Positions 33,246 to 46,636 of a stretch of DNA of 64,000 nucleotides are shown here, piece by piece; position 1 is the first letter of the stretch; the number at the start of each line of letters is the position of its first letter. The DNA lies in contig JAJNNQ010000029.1 of the NCBI GenBank assembly GCA_027886175.1, forward strand, positions 4,396,501 to 4,460,500, written 5' to 3'. The position numbers were made by a program, and so were the translations under genes. This DNA is from Phylloscopus collybita (Eukaryota; Chordata; Aves; Passeriformes; Phylloscopidae). The notes beneath the pieces were generated by a model. The model made no database searches, had not been told where the DNA came from, and saw only the letters and a list, made by a program, of their open reading frames with translations.

Positions 33246-36200
33246 TACAGCCATAGGAGAACACTCTTTCTCCTTCTTTTAGATGACTTTTAAGTTCAAG
33301 AATATGGAAATGGATTTGAACCCAATGATTCAGAGTTAATCATGATAGATGTTTCTTGGGATATCTGAAAATTAATGACCAAAAATGGCTATTAGTGCTG
33401 TTAATTCAGTGACTTGAATGTCTCAGTTGAGTTTGCAGTGGATGAGTCTAGTTGAGAATAGGAATATAATGAGTGCAAGAAGATTAGATTTTACATTTCT
33501 GTCCAAGTTTGTTGTGTGATAGAGCAGGCCCTTCAGTCTTTCCTTTTGATGTCGTTAAAAGATTGATAACATGCTGTGACCTAGACAGACAAGGAAATTT
33601 AAATTCAGTGATTTTTGTAATGCTTCTGATGCCCAGTAACAGGAAGATTTTCCAGAGAAGGATTTCACTGCACAATTTCCAATTTATATTAATTTGCATT
33701 ATTTTTAACCACTATAAACCAGGATTTCTGCTCCTTGGTAGTCTTACCATAGTCCATTCAATGAGCATGATACATTAGAAAAGAAAGAAATGTTGTGTCC
33801 TACTGGTTGTTAAGGACAACAAATTCTACTTTGATGTCTTCCTTTTTTAAGGAGTTTTTCATGTTCTCATAATTACGAATCTGACAATGCCCTGAATAAT
33901 AAGATATCCAGATTTTCTTGCTACCCTTTCCTTTTAGACTCCTGATCTTCCTACTTAAATACAAGTTCTTGCATTTTGTGAGGGTTTTTTTGCTCTGTTA
34001 CAGCATCCTGGCATTCTGCAGAAAGGTTCTTGTGTTTTCTGTTTCTTCTCCTTGTAATTGCCCACTGCAAAAAGAGCTTAAATCAGTCCTGTGTTGTAAC
34101 TCATGCAATTCTCAAGAAGTTTTTATTATTTTTAGCCTTATTAAGGTAGTGCCTTATGACATAAGAGCAATGATATCCAAAAGGCATTTCCTATCAAACC
34201 AGAAATGCCTTTTATACCAAACTCCTCAGGTCTAGAACACTAGATCTAGCCTACTGATATCATATTTATGATGAATAAATCTTTTTGAAATTAGGATTTT
34301 TTTTTTACAGGTAATTTTGAAAAAGCTTTTCAAAATGGCGATGGGAATAGTGAAGTTAATGCTGAAAGCAGAGACAATAGTGTTGAACAATATTAAGATA
34401 ATAATTAACTTGAGTATAATTCTCAAAAAAAAAGATATTTTTACAGTTTCAATTGACACCAGTTGCCTGTTGGAAACTCAACCCAGATCTCAGTGGCTTA
34501 TGAATTACAATTTTACCTGAGATCATTCACAACCCTGCCTTGTCTTCCCCCAGCACAACTAGAAACACAAAAGGAAAATCCTCTTTTTTTTAGTTTTCTT
34601 AAACAGACTTTGAGGTGTGATGGTAAGACTGCCCAAAAGCATTTCTCCATTTTTAGTTTCCTTAATTACAAACTGTTCCTTTAAAAGGCTGTGTACAAGC
34701 AGTATCTGTTTAGTATATCAGTAAATAAAGGACAAGAACACAAGCCAGAATAGAGAAATACTCTTTGAAACAGTAGTTAAATCAATTGGATTCCTATATG
34801 ACTATAGATTAATCCTATTAAAATTCAAAGTTTGATTAAGAGATTTCAGGGAGAACTTATAGCCATTATTTCCAAAATGTTATAAAGAATAGATGAAATT
34901 TTAGAAAGCAAACCAGGACAAACTCGTTGTGAAAATGGCGGAGAGAAGAGGGCAAGGGCCAAGGCAAGGCAGGGGAAAGAGCAAAAAACAATAAGGAAGT
35001 GAAGAGAAGGGGACTAGAGAGGTAAAGTAGTAATAATTTTTAATAATATAGAAATGTTGTTTCAAGGAAGAAGTGAATAAGTTATTTCCTATATTTAGAA
35101 TTAAATACCTACTCAGCAGTAAATTTTTCATTCACTGGCAATTTGTAAGAACATCTGACAAGGTGTAGTTGGTCTGGATCCTCATTGTGGCTTAGCCCTG
35201 TAAACACTGAGCTGCAAACAGCCCATTGCTTACTCCCCACCAGATAATGAGGAGGAGAATCAGAGGGCAAAATTGACCAAACTCATGCTTTGAGATAAGG
35301 ACAAGTTAATAGGTAAAGCAAAAGGAGGACTTCATTTCTTATCAGCAGGCAGGCATTCAGCCACCTCCAGAACAGCTGGCCTTCATCTTGCATCATACAT
35401 ATTTGGAAAGACAAGCACCATAACCATGAGTATCATCCCCTTTCTCCACCTTTTATTCCATTTTTATTGCTAAGCATGATGTCATATGCCATGGGATAGC
35501 TCCCTGGTCAGTTGGAGTCAGCTGTTCAGCTGTGTCACCACACAGTCTCCTGTCCATCCCCAGATGACTTCAAAAGAGGGACAGTTTGAGAAACAGAGGA
35601 AGTCTTGATGCTAGCAGAACTATCCTGAACAGTATGTTTCCAAAACTGTTTTGGTCACAATTCCAAAACACAGCACCATATGAGATACTATGAGGAAAAT
35701 TAACTCCATTCCAGTCAAACCCAAGACAACAAGTCCTAGAGGACAGTACTAGATTATTAAGAGGCACTCTGGAAAATTCAAGACTTGCCCAAAATAAGTG
35801 TTTATGTAAGGAGGAACAGCTGAAAGCAGAACTGTAAAACTTAAATACATTATTAATGCCACATCATATTTCTCCATCCTTTGCCATATTACCTTGCACA
35901 GGTTCTGTTACACTAAATTCTGTTTATAGAGGCACATAATGTATTTTTTGTATGCTGTTCTTCTTTTTTCTTTTGAATTAAAGTTTAATACTTGATGTAT
36001 TTAAAACACAAGTCTGGATCTCAGTCATCTCAAGAAATATGTCAAAATTATTTGAGATTTTCTCAACACTACAGGCTGAGTGCAAGGAATAGTCACATCC
36101 CTTGTCTGTAGTTTTCTCTTTGTCTTTCAGAGATCTTCACAGAAGACATCCTTTTTTCTTCTTGTATGTATTTATACATGTATAGACACTCATATACGTA

Positions 36201-38377
36201 TTTTATGCTGTATGATTATCTTAGCAATAAAAGGTCAGAGTGAATCTGCAATTAGAATGAAAGGTGATGGGTTTTCTAATAAATTTATATATGAGGTCCA
36301 TGGTTCCACTAGCTGGCACCAGTTTTTGAAACAGGTCTGTTGCTTGGAAAGGTGAGTTTCGGTCTTTTGGTAGATGACCCCAAAGTGTCATCAGGGAAGA
36401 GCTGTTCATGCATTTCATTCTCATATGCAGTGAGCTTTTACAGGGTTACAATATAAACCTACAAAAATTTCCTTCATGCCTCAGAAATATCTCCGAATCC
36501 ATTCTTTATACTGCATGAGGTTTTTGTCAAATTTTAACAAAAAGAATCTACGAGAAGGAAGAACCTGAGGATGCTTTATCTTTCCATGTAACAAAACATG
36601 AATGTAATTTCTGTTGTGTAAATATTATCATCTTGTGTCATTTGAAAACTGTACTCAGTTCAAGTGGTGTGTAACAGGACACATGGATAATATATCCCAC
36701 ATAGACAGTGTATGGTGATTACTAAAGAGGCAGCATTGATTGCCATGTTTGTCTTTACTGTACCCTTTCAAGGTTGAATTATTTTGTCCCTTTGTACATT
36801 TGGCATGTTTTCATTCTGACTACCTGCCTTATAAGGAGTTGTGTGCAATTTTCTTTGTGTATGCTTTCTTATAAATTTATAACTTAGTTTATTAACCCTC
36901 TCTTTAAGCTTGTGTTTCTAACTGCATGTGAAACTTCACCTGGAACCAAGATTAGTATTTGCTTTTATGGAGAAATTTATTTGTATTTAGTTTCAAAAAT
37001 GTGGGAACTACAGGCAGGCTTCATTGCAAAGAATGTGAGTGCCTTGAAACATTGTAGCACACTTCCCTCAGAAAGACTTTGTGAAATAGGTAAGCTACTA
37101 TTGTCCCCAGTGTGCAGGTGAGGATTAGAAGATCAGAAACAGGGAAAGTGACTTGCTCAAAATCATGTGGAACTTGCCCTTCTCTCGGAGAGGTCAATGA
37201 ACTGCTCTCTTGTCTTTAGGGTCCTTTAACACTTGGGAAGTGTCAAGAACAACGAAGAAATAGTAGCAGTTACCACATAATACGTAAGTTTTGTGACTGT
37301 TGTTATTGAGCTTTGCCTTTGTTAAGACAAAATCTTCTATTATTGTCAATAAGAGGATATGTTAAAATCAGATAGCACAAATGCCACTTATCATTAGTTG
37401 ACAAAAGTTATTTTACTATAAGGTTATTCTCACTGGAGTAGGTACAATTTTAGAAATGGGATTTTTTATTTTATTTCCTCATGCATAACTTTCTTCTTTA
37501 TATAGGCAATAGTGCAGTTAGCACACATTCTTATCCACTGCAGCTATTCTCTCAGATCTAGACTTCAGGAAGCTCAAATCCAAATAGTTTTCAAATCCAA
37601 GCTGCCACTTTGATTTCATCACATCAAACCCTTGTTGAGATCAAACCTTTGAAATGAGAAAAGATTTTTAATCCAGTTACCCCAGATGGGGTACAACTCT
37701 CCAGGTCCTGAGAGCTGCAGGATTAGGAATTCTCAAACTCCCCTCACCCACCCATGAACACACATGCAGTGAGCAAACAAGCTGCCCAACTTTATATGCT
37801 TTGCTCACAAACAGTACTGCAAACACACCAATGTCTAAGAATAGGAAACACCTTTCTCCCCTCTTCTTTCTGATATAATGAAATATGCACATCCCCAGCG
37901 TAGTCAGCTCTGTCTTTATTTTGCAAATCTAATGCTTTCTATTCAGTCAAATGATTTTGAAAACTGGTTAAAATTCATAGGAACTCTAAATGAAGCAATT
38001 CACTGTCTACCTGTAACATGATTGCAAATGGATGGAGTGAGATTTCTATTTCAAAAGATCTTTGCTTCACTTTCATAATACAATCCTTGGGCTTGGATTT
38101 AGTCTTCAGACAACTTTCTCCTTAAGTGTGGAAAGACCATGGATAATTTGCTGTGCATGAAAGCTGAAAATAACAATTCCATTATCCTGATTACAGTTTT
38201 CAGAACCAGAAATCATTATACCCTCAGATTCAAATTGCATGAGAGGATAATTTGTGCCAATAAAAAATTTCAGCTGACTGATGCATTCTTACAATGATAA
38301 GAATTCATATGCAATTGATGATGTGTACTAATACTCTATGTTATTGTAATTTTGGTGGCATCATACATACATATGTA

Positions 38378-38410
38378 CAGTATATACATACAAAAAGTAT
38401 GTATATACTG
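38378..38410. repeat. Perfect 14-bp inverted repeat with A5 loop
   Basis: CAGTATATACATAC (38378-38391), AAAAA (38392-38396) and GTATGTATATACTG (38397-38410) form a perfect 14-bp stem. The stem is too short for a microRNA precursor by itself, and the surrounding TATA/CATA-rich sequence makes chance formation plausible. Confidence 0.9.
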
Positions 38411-39150
38411 CTATTAAATAAGTTGGTATTTTGCTATGTTACCCATGAAGTGGGATGGAGAAATTAGTCATGAGCAGAAAGGCAGAATATGATGGGTAAA
38501 AGCATCAGTTAGAAAACAAATCCATGTTTAGTTTGTGGCAATTACAGCTGGCATTTCTCCAAGATATCAAGCGTGTGTCTGTTTCTGTGTCTTTCTAAGC
38601 ATGTATGTAATTATACACAGCCACACAAGATTAATTCATTATCACTTTTATATTTATTCTTTGTTATTTTTGTATTGGTTGTTTTAGCCTTTCTAGGATA
38701 ACCAGCCAAAGGAAGTGACTGTTCACATTCTCACAGATGTCGGATTACTTAATACAGTTTCCATTCCATAGGTAGCAAGATAAAGACAGAGAAATAAAGA
38801 AGATTAGGCAATAAAGTAAGTAGAAAAAAATTGTGATTGTTACTTTTCTAAGGGAACAAACAATAAAGAAGCAAACAAATGTCTTTTGAAAATGACAAGG
38901 AAAAAAGAAAATATCCATAAACCTCAGGTTTATGCGACTTGCCTCCCTGCCTCTCCCCAAATGAAAGTAAAGCAGTTAAACTTTAGTCACAATGAGCAGC
39001 AGCCCAGAAGTAGACAGACAGCCACCTCTGTGTGGGGGAGATTTATAGGGACCCCTCCCGGGCCCTTTGCAAGTCCAATTCATGGGCTCCCCTGACCAAG
39101 GCTGAGAGCTCAGAGCTGTCGCTCCAAAAAGGGAAGAAGGGAAGGCTTGT

Positions 39151-39151
<1 letters not shown>

Positions 39152-39179
<28 letters not shown>
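39152..39179 (+). repeat. T28 homopolymer
   Basis: Twenty-eight consecutive thymines followed by AATCACC. The Lys-rich start of the minus-strand ORF comes from this run. Confidence 0.97.
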
Positions 39180-39182
<3 letters not shown>

Positions 39183-41049
39183 CACCATTTGTTATTAGAA
39201 CACAGGCTTCCAAATGATGAAGGAGAGAAAGGGTTCAGGGAAAGATACTTTTCCCTTCTCCCTTGTGTGGTCCAGCGTATTCAAAGCAGGGGCCTGTCTA
39301 GTTTTACTGAGAAGGAGGAATGAGCTGATTTAACATGGATTGCAGCGCTGCTGAGAGAGGGGGAGAGCAACTCCCAATCAAAGTGTGAGTGTTTTGGTGT
39401 CCATGTGTGTGGATGTACAAGCAAGAGAAGTGGCCAGCCTCTAGGCACCTTCTTTCTAAGAGCTCAAGGGCAGATAATTGATGTGACAGACAATTCTCCT
39501 TAACCCCCTGCCAACAAAACAGTTCTTGGGCAGCTCACAGCTCTTCTCATTCAATAAAGGCCTGGACTTATCACAAAAAAACATGGGAAAGATTTACTTG
39601 TTGTGAATAGCAGCAATGCAAATAGGAATAGTGACCAGCTCTCCCCCACACACTGATGTGTGTAAAGAAACTGAGGTATGCAAGTAAACAAGTGGAATGG
39701 TAACTCTGTGGGATGAGTTGGTCCCTGATGCCATTGTCTCTGCTACTACCCAAGCAGAATTATTGTAGTGCTGTGAAAGTGGCTTTTATTTAATGTCTAT
39801 ACATCACCTATGTAAAAGATAATCTGCAAGACCCTTATTCTGCCCCCAGCCCCAGGTAATGGTATTCTACAGATTCATTTATCAAATCATTTGTGCCAAC
39901 TAAAAACAGAGAGTACATAAAGAGGCACATGGCTGCTAAAGCTTCTTAAACAATGTTTCCTGGTCCAGAGTCCTTTGGCTAAAAGTCTACTTTTCTCACG
40001 AACTCAAGTCACGCCTGTGACAGACATTGCCAGCAACCACTCAGTAATAATGGCAAAAATTTCATTTTTTCCCAGGTCTGGACACTTTTTGGTAGTCTGG
40101 CGAAGTTCAGCTCAGACTGTGTGGGCAAATATTCTTGTAGCATATTGAGTGATGCACTGGCTGTGAACAGCAGACTGTACCTAGGTACACATGGGGAAAG
40201 CAAGGAAAAATGCCAAGTCTGTATTAGCAAATTAATTCCAGTGTAGAATACCTCAATATTTAATCAAACATAGATAAAGTAGAGGTGGCTGAATATGCAG
40301 GTAGTCAGACCTCATCCTCTGCTATCAATATGCACAAAAACAATGGAACAAGTAAAGAGCTTAATCAAAGTATCCCTGCATTAGAGAGCCCTGGCACAAA
40401 TAAACCCATTGAAATCATTGTCCTGGGCTAGAATAGAAGGCTAACTGAAAATTTTGCAAGTCTAAAGCCAGAAACTTTTGGATAAGTTATTGCATATGCA
40501 GGCACTTCAGATAGACAATATTGTTTTTATGTAAAGTATATCTATGTACCCATTTTTAAAGACTGAAAGAAGTAAAAACATCAACATACTGGCTTCATAC
40601 CAGAATGGGGAATTTCTACTTGAAGCTTTTATTAACTTAATTGTTTTCCAGAAAAAGATTTACTAAAAATCTTTGAGTTGACTGAAGAGGCATGGGGGCT
40701 ATCTCTTGTCATAACTCAGTATCTTGAGGTATTAGAGATATTATATAGAACAACCATTTTTCAACTGTTGACCGTCTGTACTCTGTGGCTGTGAGCATCC
40801 TCAGGACATCCCATAAGGAAATCAGCCCTTTATGTTTAAATTACTCTTCAGAGGGTGAAGTTTTCAAGGAATTAAAAATCAAAAGGAGATTTGAAATAAC
40901 TGATGCAGAATATTATTAGTTGTTAGGTTTGCAAATGATTCTTTAATTTCTTCTTCCTTGTCTCTTTCTTCCTCTCATACATCTCTGCTCTGGAAGATTA
41001 AACACTAATGTGATTAATTTCTCATACTTTAATAAGCTCTTTAGTCTCT

Positions 41050-41485
41050 CGTTCTTTACAGAGTGAAGGTATGGGGCTAGGGGGACAGCAGGGATTGCCA
41101 TTGCTTTTCAGGCAAGATGCTGCGCCTGTTCATGGGTGTGCTTGCGCATGCGGTGTGCACTGGGGCACCAGGCCCTGCCCTGTGGGAAAGAGGCATCTCC
41201 GACAAGGAGCATAATCCTCCTGTGACAGTGTGCAGCAGCACAAGGCTCTGCTGGTGCCCGAGCCACAGCACAGACCTGCTGGGTGTCCGGCAGTACTGGG
41301 AAGGCAGAGTAGGTGCTTGCGCCTGAGTGAGCAAGGAGGGCTGCCTTTGCCACTGGGCCCTGGGGAGAGGAGGAGGAACAAAACCCTCCATTTTGATGGC
41401 TCTTCTTCACCCATCAGCTCCATTTACTCAGTCTCAATAGCTGGGGCTCAGCAGCAGCCGTGGCAGCAGCTCCTGCCAGGCTCCC
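41050..41485. other. Unassigned GC-rich block
   Basis: About 430 bases of GC-rich sequence in an AT-rich surrounding. ORFs overlap in four frames (69-157 residues), which reflects low stop-codon density rather than a gene. No family resemblance was found in any frame. Could be a decayed LTR or a regulatory CpG-containing element. Confidence 0.4.
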
Positions 41486-44400
41486 ACCTCCTCCCTGGAT
41501 GTGCACTTCCCAGCAAAAAGGAGAATGAGGAAGGGGACAGGGAAAGAGAAAGAAAGAGAGAGAGTGAAGGGGGGAGGGTAGGGAAAGAAAAGGGAAAAAA
41601 AAACCTTGCTGACACGGGGCATAACTTAATTTTCACGGTGCCGGGACAGCTGTATCGTGTAATCTGCCATGGCATGCCATTAAAACTTCAATGCCTTTAC
41701 TGACCCAGAAGGGAAACTCAGACCGTGGAGAGCCTTTTGAAAAGAAGTGGTGATCTTTCACGATTTATGAGCTTGTCTTAAAGCAACAGACTCCACTCAC
41801 TTTAAATTAATCACCCTTTTCAGGGTACATTGAAATCTGGGGTCTCTCAGCTGAAGACTGTGGAGACCTGGTACCTTATGAATGCCTGCCCTGTCTTTAT
41901 TATTATTTTTATTTCATTTTATTTTTATGCTTACCAAAATGGGTTGGTTTTCAGGGGAACTGTATCTTGCAAATTGAGGTGCAAAATCCAATTACACCAA
42001 TTCAGTGAAAGTCTGAATGGGGTGGCGGTGGCACTTACACATTCTTGTCCCTGCATACATTGTGCAAAGGGGAAAAGAACCTGAGAAGTATGAGGAGTTA
42101 AGGACTCAAACACTAATGAAATGTGAGACACCCTCTCTGATTCACCAGCTAAAAGTAAAATAGCAGCAAGTCTCCTGCTTCCATTCTTCACACAGTCCAG
42201 GGAACAAAGAGCTGTAAACTCATACTAATAAAACCTAAACAATTCTGAAATCATAAAACAGGTCTGTGTGTTAGATAAAACACTTAGTTACTTAACACTT
42301 AGTTAGTGTAGATAAAGCACTTCCTTACTATGTTCTCAGAAAAACTGCTGTGATTTACAAGAAGAATGCCTGGGTATAGGATTCACAGAGGATGTAAATC
42401 AGCATCCTTCCATTGTCTGACATTAGTATAATATCTGATTTACTCCAGCTGTTTGTCTGGACTTCCCTGCAAGCACTTACCTTCCCTGGCCAGCAGTATT
42501 TCTTAATTGGCACATTTTTAATGCAGAGATGATAAGGAACTCAGAAATATGAGGATTAAAAGCAATGTAGTAGTGATTTTGAATTCATTAAAGCTTTCCA
42601 TATCTAGCAGAAGCAAGATGCCTTTTGTTCTTTTGCTGAACTTACTGTGGTGTAACTTAAATCTAAGCAAAAGCTTTGTGACTCTATAGGCAGTGATAGA
42701 GATAAAGAAATAGATGGAAAGAAGATCTGAGATTAGAGTGAATCTTATGTATGGAATCTGAATATCTGAATTAATTAAGCAACCCCCATCTAAGAATGCC
42801 CTAATGCTGTTAAGTACCATTAATTCTATTTTTGACTTCTGACAATCTTTTAAATTGTTAAATACAATAAATAGCAGAAGTGGCTACTCAGTGTAAACTA
42901 CTCCATAGTTTTTAGGGCTTAGAAGTTTTGCTTGTTTCTCTCAAGTCTGTAATCAGCCAGAGTTAGGGCATGCAAACTCCTTTACATATCCAACTGTTCT
43001 GTAGAGGAGCTACCTAGACATACCCAGATGTGCATGCCTGTATTTTTCAGAGCCAGAGTACCCTCCAGAACTCTATATTATATAGGGCAGGTTTGTCTGT
43101 TTGCATTATCTGTCTCCCTACATATGTACATTAGCATGCTCCCCAGTGGCTCTGACATGCATTTCTACTAATGCAGGTGTCCTTTTTCAAGTTTTAAAAA
43201 CGTATGCTGCTGCTGGTACAGTGCTTTTCTGTAACTCAGCAGTACTAGATATGCAACAGAAGCTTGCACCACATTTCCATTTTGTAGGTGTTTGGGTTTT
43301 TTTAGGTCAATTTTCCATCAGCTTGTTACATTCAGAACACTTGGCAGTCACATTTCTAAATCTACATATTTTTTTGCAAGCAGTCTATTGTCCTACTCAT
43401 TGGACTGTGACCCACTATGAGACATCATAATGGCAGATACATAAATTTCAGGGGAAAAAAATACATTCTTATATAAAACATTTGAGTAAGTCTGTCTCAG
43501 GGAAGTAAGCTTAATGGTGCTGAGAAAAATCTATTTTGCCCACCAATAAAAAATAAAGATACCTATTTTTCTGCAGAATGTTCAATTTTTTTTGCATCCC
43601 TTCAGACTGTTTCCTTTGATGGTTTGTACATCTCATGCACACAAAGCTTAATAGCATCAAAAGATTCTTCACTTGTGGCCTGAGAAATCAAATTTTTGGA
43701 TTTTTTGATCCCTATATTGCTGTTGGTATTTGTAATTTTTAAAAACCTCAGGCTGCCTCAGGCTGTATGGAGATGCATTTAAATAAACCAGAATCTACTA
43801 GTGGCCTTCCAAATGCTGATAGCTGAAGAACAAGCTCTCTGACTACCCCTTGTCAATGTCTTCAATGACGTCTAATTCTGCAGTTAGTCCAGCAGTGACA
43901 TGATGCTTTTCATCTGAGTGTAGACATAACATAAGTTTGGACTTTACTGTACTTGACTTGTATTTCTGTCAAGAGACAGATGTATAGGTCTTCCTCACTC
44001 ACTGAAACAAGAGTGAAGAGTGGCCGAACAAAGCAGATAACGAGCTATTTACGGCTGTTAAATCTAGATAAACCCTTGTTGTGTGTTTGTTGTGTTTTTT
44101 GGTTGTTTTGTTGTTTTTTGGGTTTTTTAATAATGTGTTTATGCAATCAATTACAGCGATATTTGGAACATGGCATGAGAGTCTACTCTATCTCTTGTGA
44201 TGCCTTTATTTATTTCTCTGCCCTGGCCTGACCCATCAGTTTTCAGGGGTGCTGCACTGCTGGCAAACACTGGCACCAAGGAGGCAAGGGAGCAATTCTA
44301 CTGGCTCTTCATATGACAGAGTTAGCTATTGATATGGTGTGCTCCACTACAGAATACAGGAGGACACTGCACCTATCATTTCACCTTGTAGCATTTTGTT

Positions 44401-46478
44401 TTTCCCAAGGAGGATTACACAGGTGCAAAACCTATGTTTGTTCAGAGCAAAGTCATAACCAGCATATATTGACCCAATTGGCCTTTAGATAGTTCATGAA
44501 GTAGAGTTCTCCTTAGGTAATACATCATAAACAGAGTCAGGAGATAATATGTTTAGTTCTTTAAACTTCTTGGTGAAATTACAAACAGCAGTTTATCTTT
44601 GTAATATGCCAATGCTACATCTGGAAGTCTTCCTGCAGTTCTTTCTCATGCAGTATCTGCAAGCTGCAGGACATAAAGTGCTACAGGAAAGGGTGTGAAA
44701 TAAGAAAGGGAGAGGTTGAAATATGCTTTACCAAACTGGTGAAGTCATATAACACGCTTGCTCAGCTGAGATGTTATTTCAGTTTTTGAACATCTTCAGA
44801 ATCAACCAAACACAGTGCAGAGAGAAGGGTGGAAGGTGTCAGTGCCTTGGATCCTAACTGGGAAGTTAAGTAGAGGAAGAGTTGCTTCTTTTCATGTTTG
44901 CAGGACAGTTATATTCAGGTACTTTTCCATTTTAATGCTTTAAAATTAGAATATATGTAGGGTGAGATTATAGCTAAAATAAAGGTTTAACACAGAAATT
45001 AATTCTTCCTCAGTACAATTGTAGTAAAGACAGCTGAACTTCGTGTTGTAGTAGGGTTATTTTCCCTTGAAGATGCAGGAAATTAAAGCCATTACATTAG
45101 CAATGCATACAGTCTGCATCATTCTTTACAGGATTGAAAGTCAGTATAAATCCTAGACAGAAAATAAAGTACCCAAAGTTGATCACCTGGGTACAGAAAT
45201 CCATTCTGGTACTTTAATTGTCATCATCACAGGCCATACACTGCTGGCACTGATGCAGGGCACAGGCTCTGAAGGAAATGGCTCAGCCTAGAAATTTTTA
45301 TGCAGGTAAGAAGTCCAATGAAATCCTAACTTTAAAATGTTACGAAATTTTCTAAATTACTCTCACACCACAGCTAATAAATTCTGCTACAAAAGAAATG
45401 TCATACTTAAAAAAATTTACAGATGTTATGGATATATATACCAAGGAAGCACTGTGACCATGGAGCAGCCATTTCGTATATCAAAATACTCTTTTTTTTT
45501 TAAATCCCATGGAACAAAGAGTAATTTAAGTCACAGAGGAATAGCTTTTGGGGAATTGGAGTTAGAATGTGGTGCAGTAACTTAAGCAACATGTTCCTAA
45601 ATAGTCTGAAAATGGAACAGGAACAGTTTTTGAATAATTAAGTCATCTTTCTACTCACCTGAAAGTTCTCCACATTTCAGCCAAAATATATATTTAAACC
45701 ATTTTACTCAATGTTTTTGAAGTTTATAATTTACTAATGAATAGGTGTTGGTATGTCTTCTATAGAGAGTAATTAAAGACACTTAAGTTTGAGTGGAAAT
45801 AAATGTTCTAGATGTTAAAAAGGAGACATTTGGCATTAACAAGCCTCAGTCAGACACAGCACGCAACAATATTTAAAGTAGCTGCAGCAGTCTAGATATT
45901 CTCCTGGGTTAACAAAAAATTTTGTGGAGGCTGCCTGAAAAATTAAAGCACTATCCTTCCCAGTAGATTTCTGACATGTAGGAGAACACAGGTTTTAAGA
46001 GGCCTTTTGGTTGATCTGGAGCATGCTCTGAGGTTATTTTGGTGGAAGAGAGAAGATTGAAGGTCTAGGGCAGATTTTTAAGAGGTTAAGCATCCTTCTG
46101 TAGCTGAGATTATCCAAAGAAGTCTTACAAACTTCCTGGTGTTCTTTCAACATAAATTACAAGTATTTAATTTGAAGTATTTTTGGATCTAGAAAATGGC
46201 CAGGTGAATTCTGGTTCTTTAATCACACTGCAATTTTAGTGAAGGCTCGTATGTCTAGGAAGACTCTCACAGGAGGCAAAATTTGTTTTTGTGATTACAG
46301 GTTGATTTTCCTGGCTGTGAACCTTTCACCTTTCACTTCTGGATAGAAATTTTGCCTTATGTTCAAGTTGGTATGTTAAGCCTGGGGCAACAAAATTTCC
46401 TGTGAAGTTTTGTACTGTGCTAGAGCCTTTCATATTCAGGGCCCAGATTTCTTTGGAGGGTTAGTTAAGCCACAGCAA
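41486..46478. other. Noncoding DNA, one candidate regulatory block
   Basis: A purine-rich stretch (41518-41605) and a higher-complexity block (about 41610-41830) are followed by AT-rich intergenic DNA. A short CACTTAGTTA duplication is at about 42281-42305 and a T/G tract at about 44080-44130. No gene. Confidence 0.5.
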
Positions 46479-46636
46479 GGCTCTTAAAAAAACCAAAAAC
46501 CCAAAACCAAATAAAACAAAAACAAAAACAAAACCCACAAAGAAAAAACAAACCAAAACACACCAACAAAGCAAACAAAAAACAACCACCCTCCCCAGGA
46601 AAAAAAACCACAAAAAACCCACAAAACACCCCAACA
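46479..46636. repeat. A/C-rich low-complexity tract
   Basis: About 150 bases of A and C with few other bases (AAACC, AAAAC, CCCAC units). It is the complement of the T/G-rich tracts seen at 3.4, 6.0 and 23.5 kb. The Cys/Phe/Gly-rich minus-strand ORF is an artefact. Confidence 0.93.

Larger units (their letters stand above)
33246..41049. other. Long noncoding stretch
   Basis: Nearly 8 kb without a credible ORF or recognisable LINE. Contains the small hairpin at 38378, the T28 run and possible regulatory blocks at about 39000-39130 and 39330-39560. Confidence 0.5.

Noticed and set aside
41230..41703. 157-residue ORF in the GC-rich block
   Set aside because: Four overlapping frames are open in the same place, and the second half is a Glu/Arg/Lys purine tract. 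No family resemblance.
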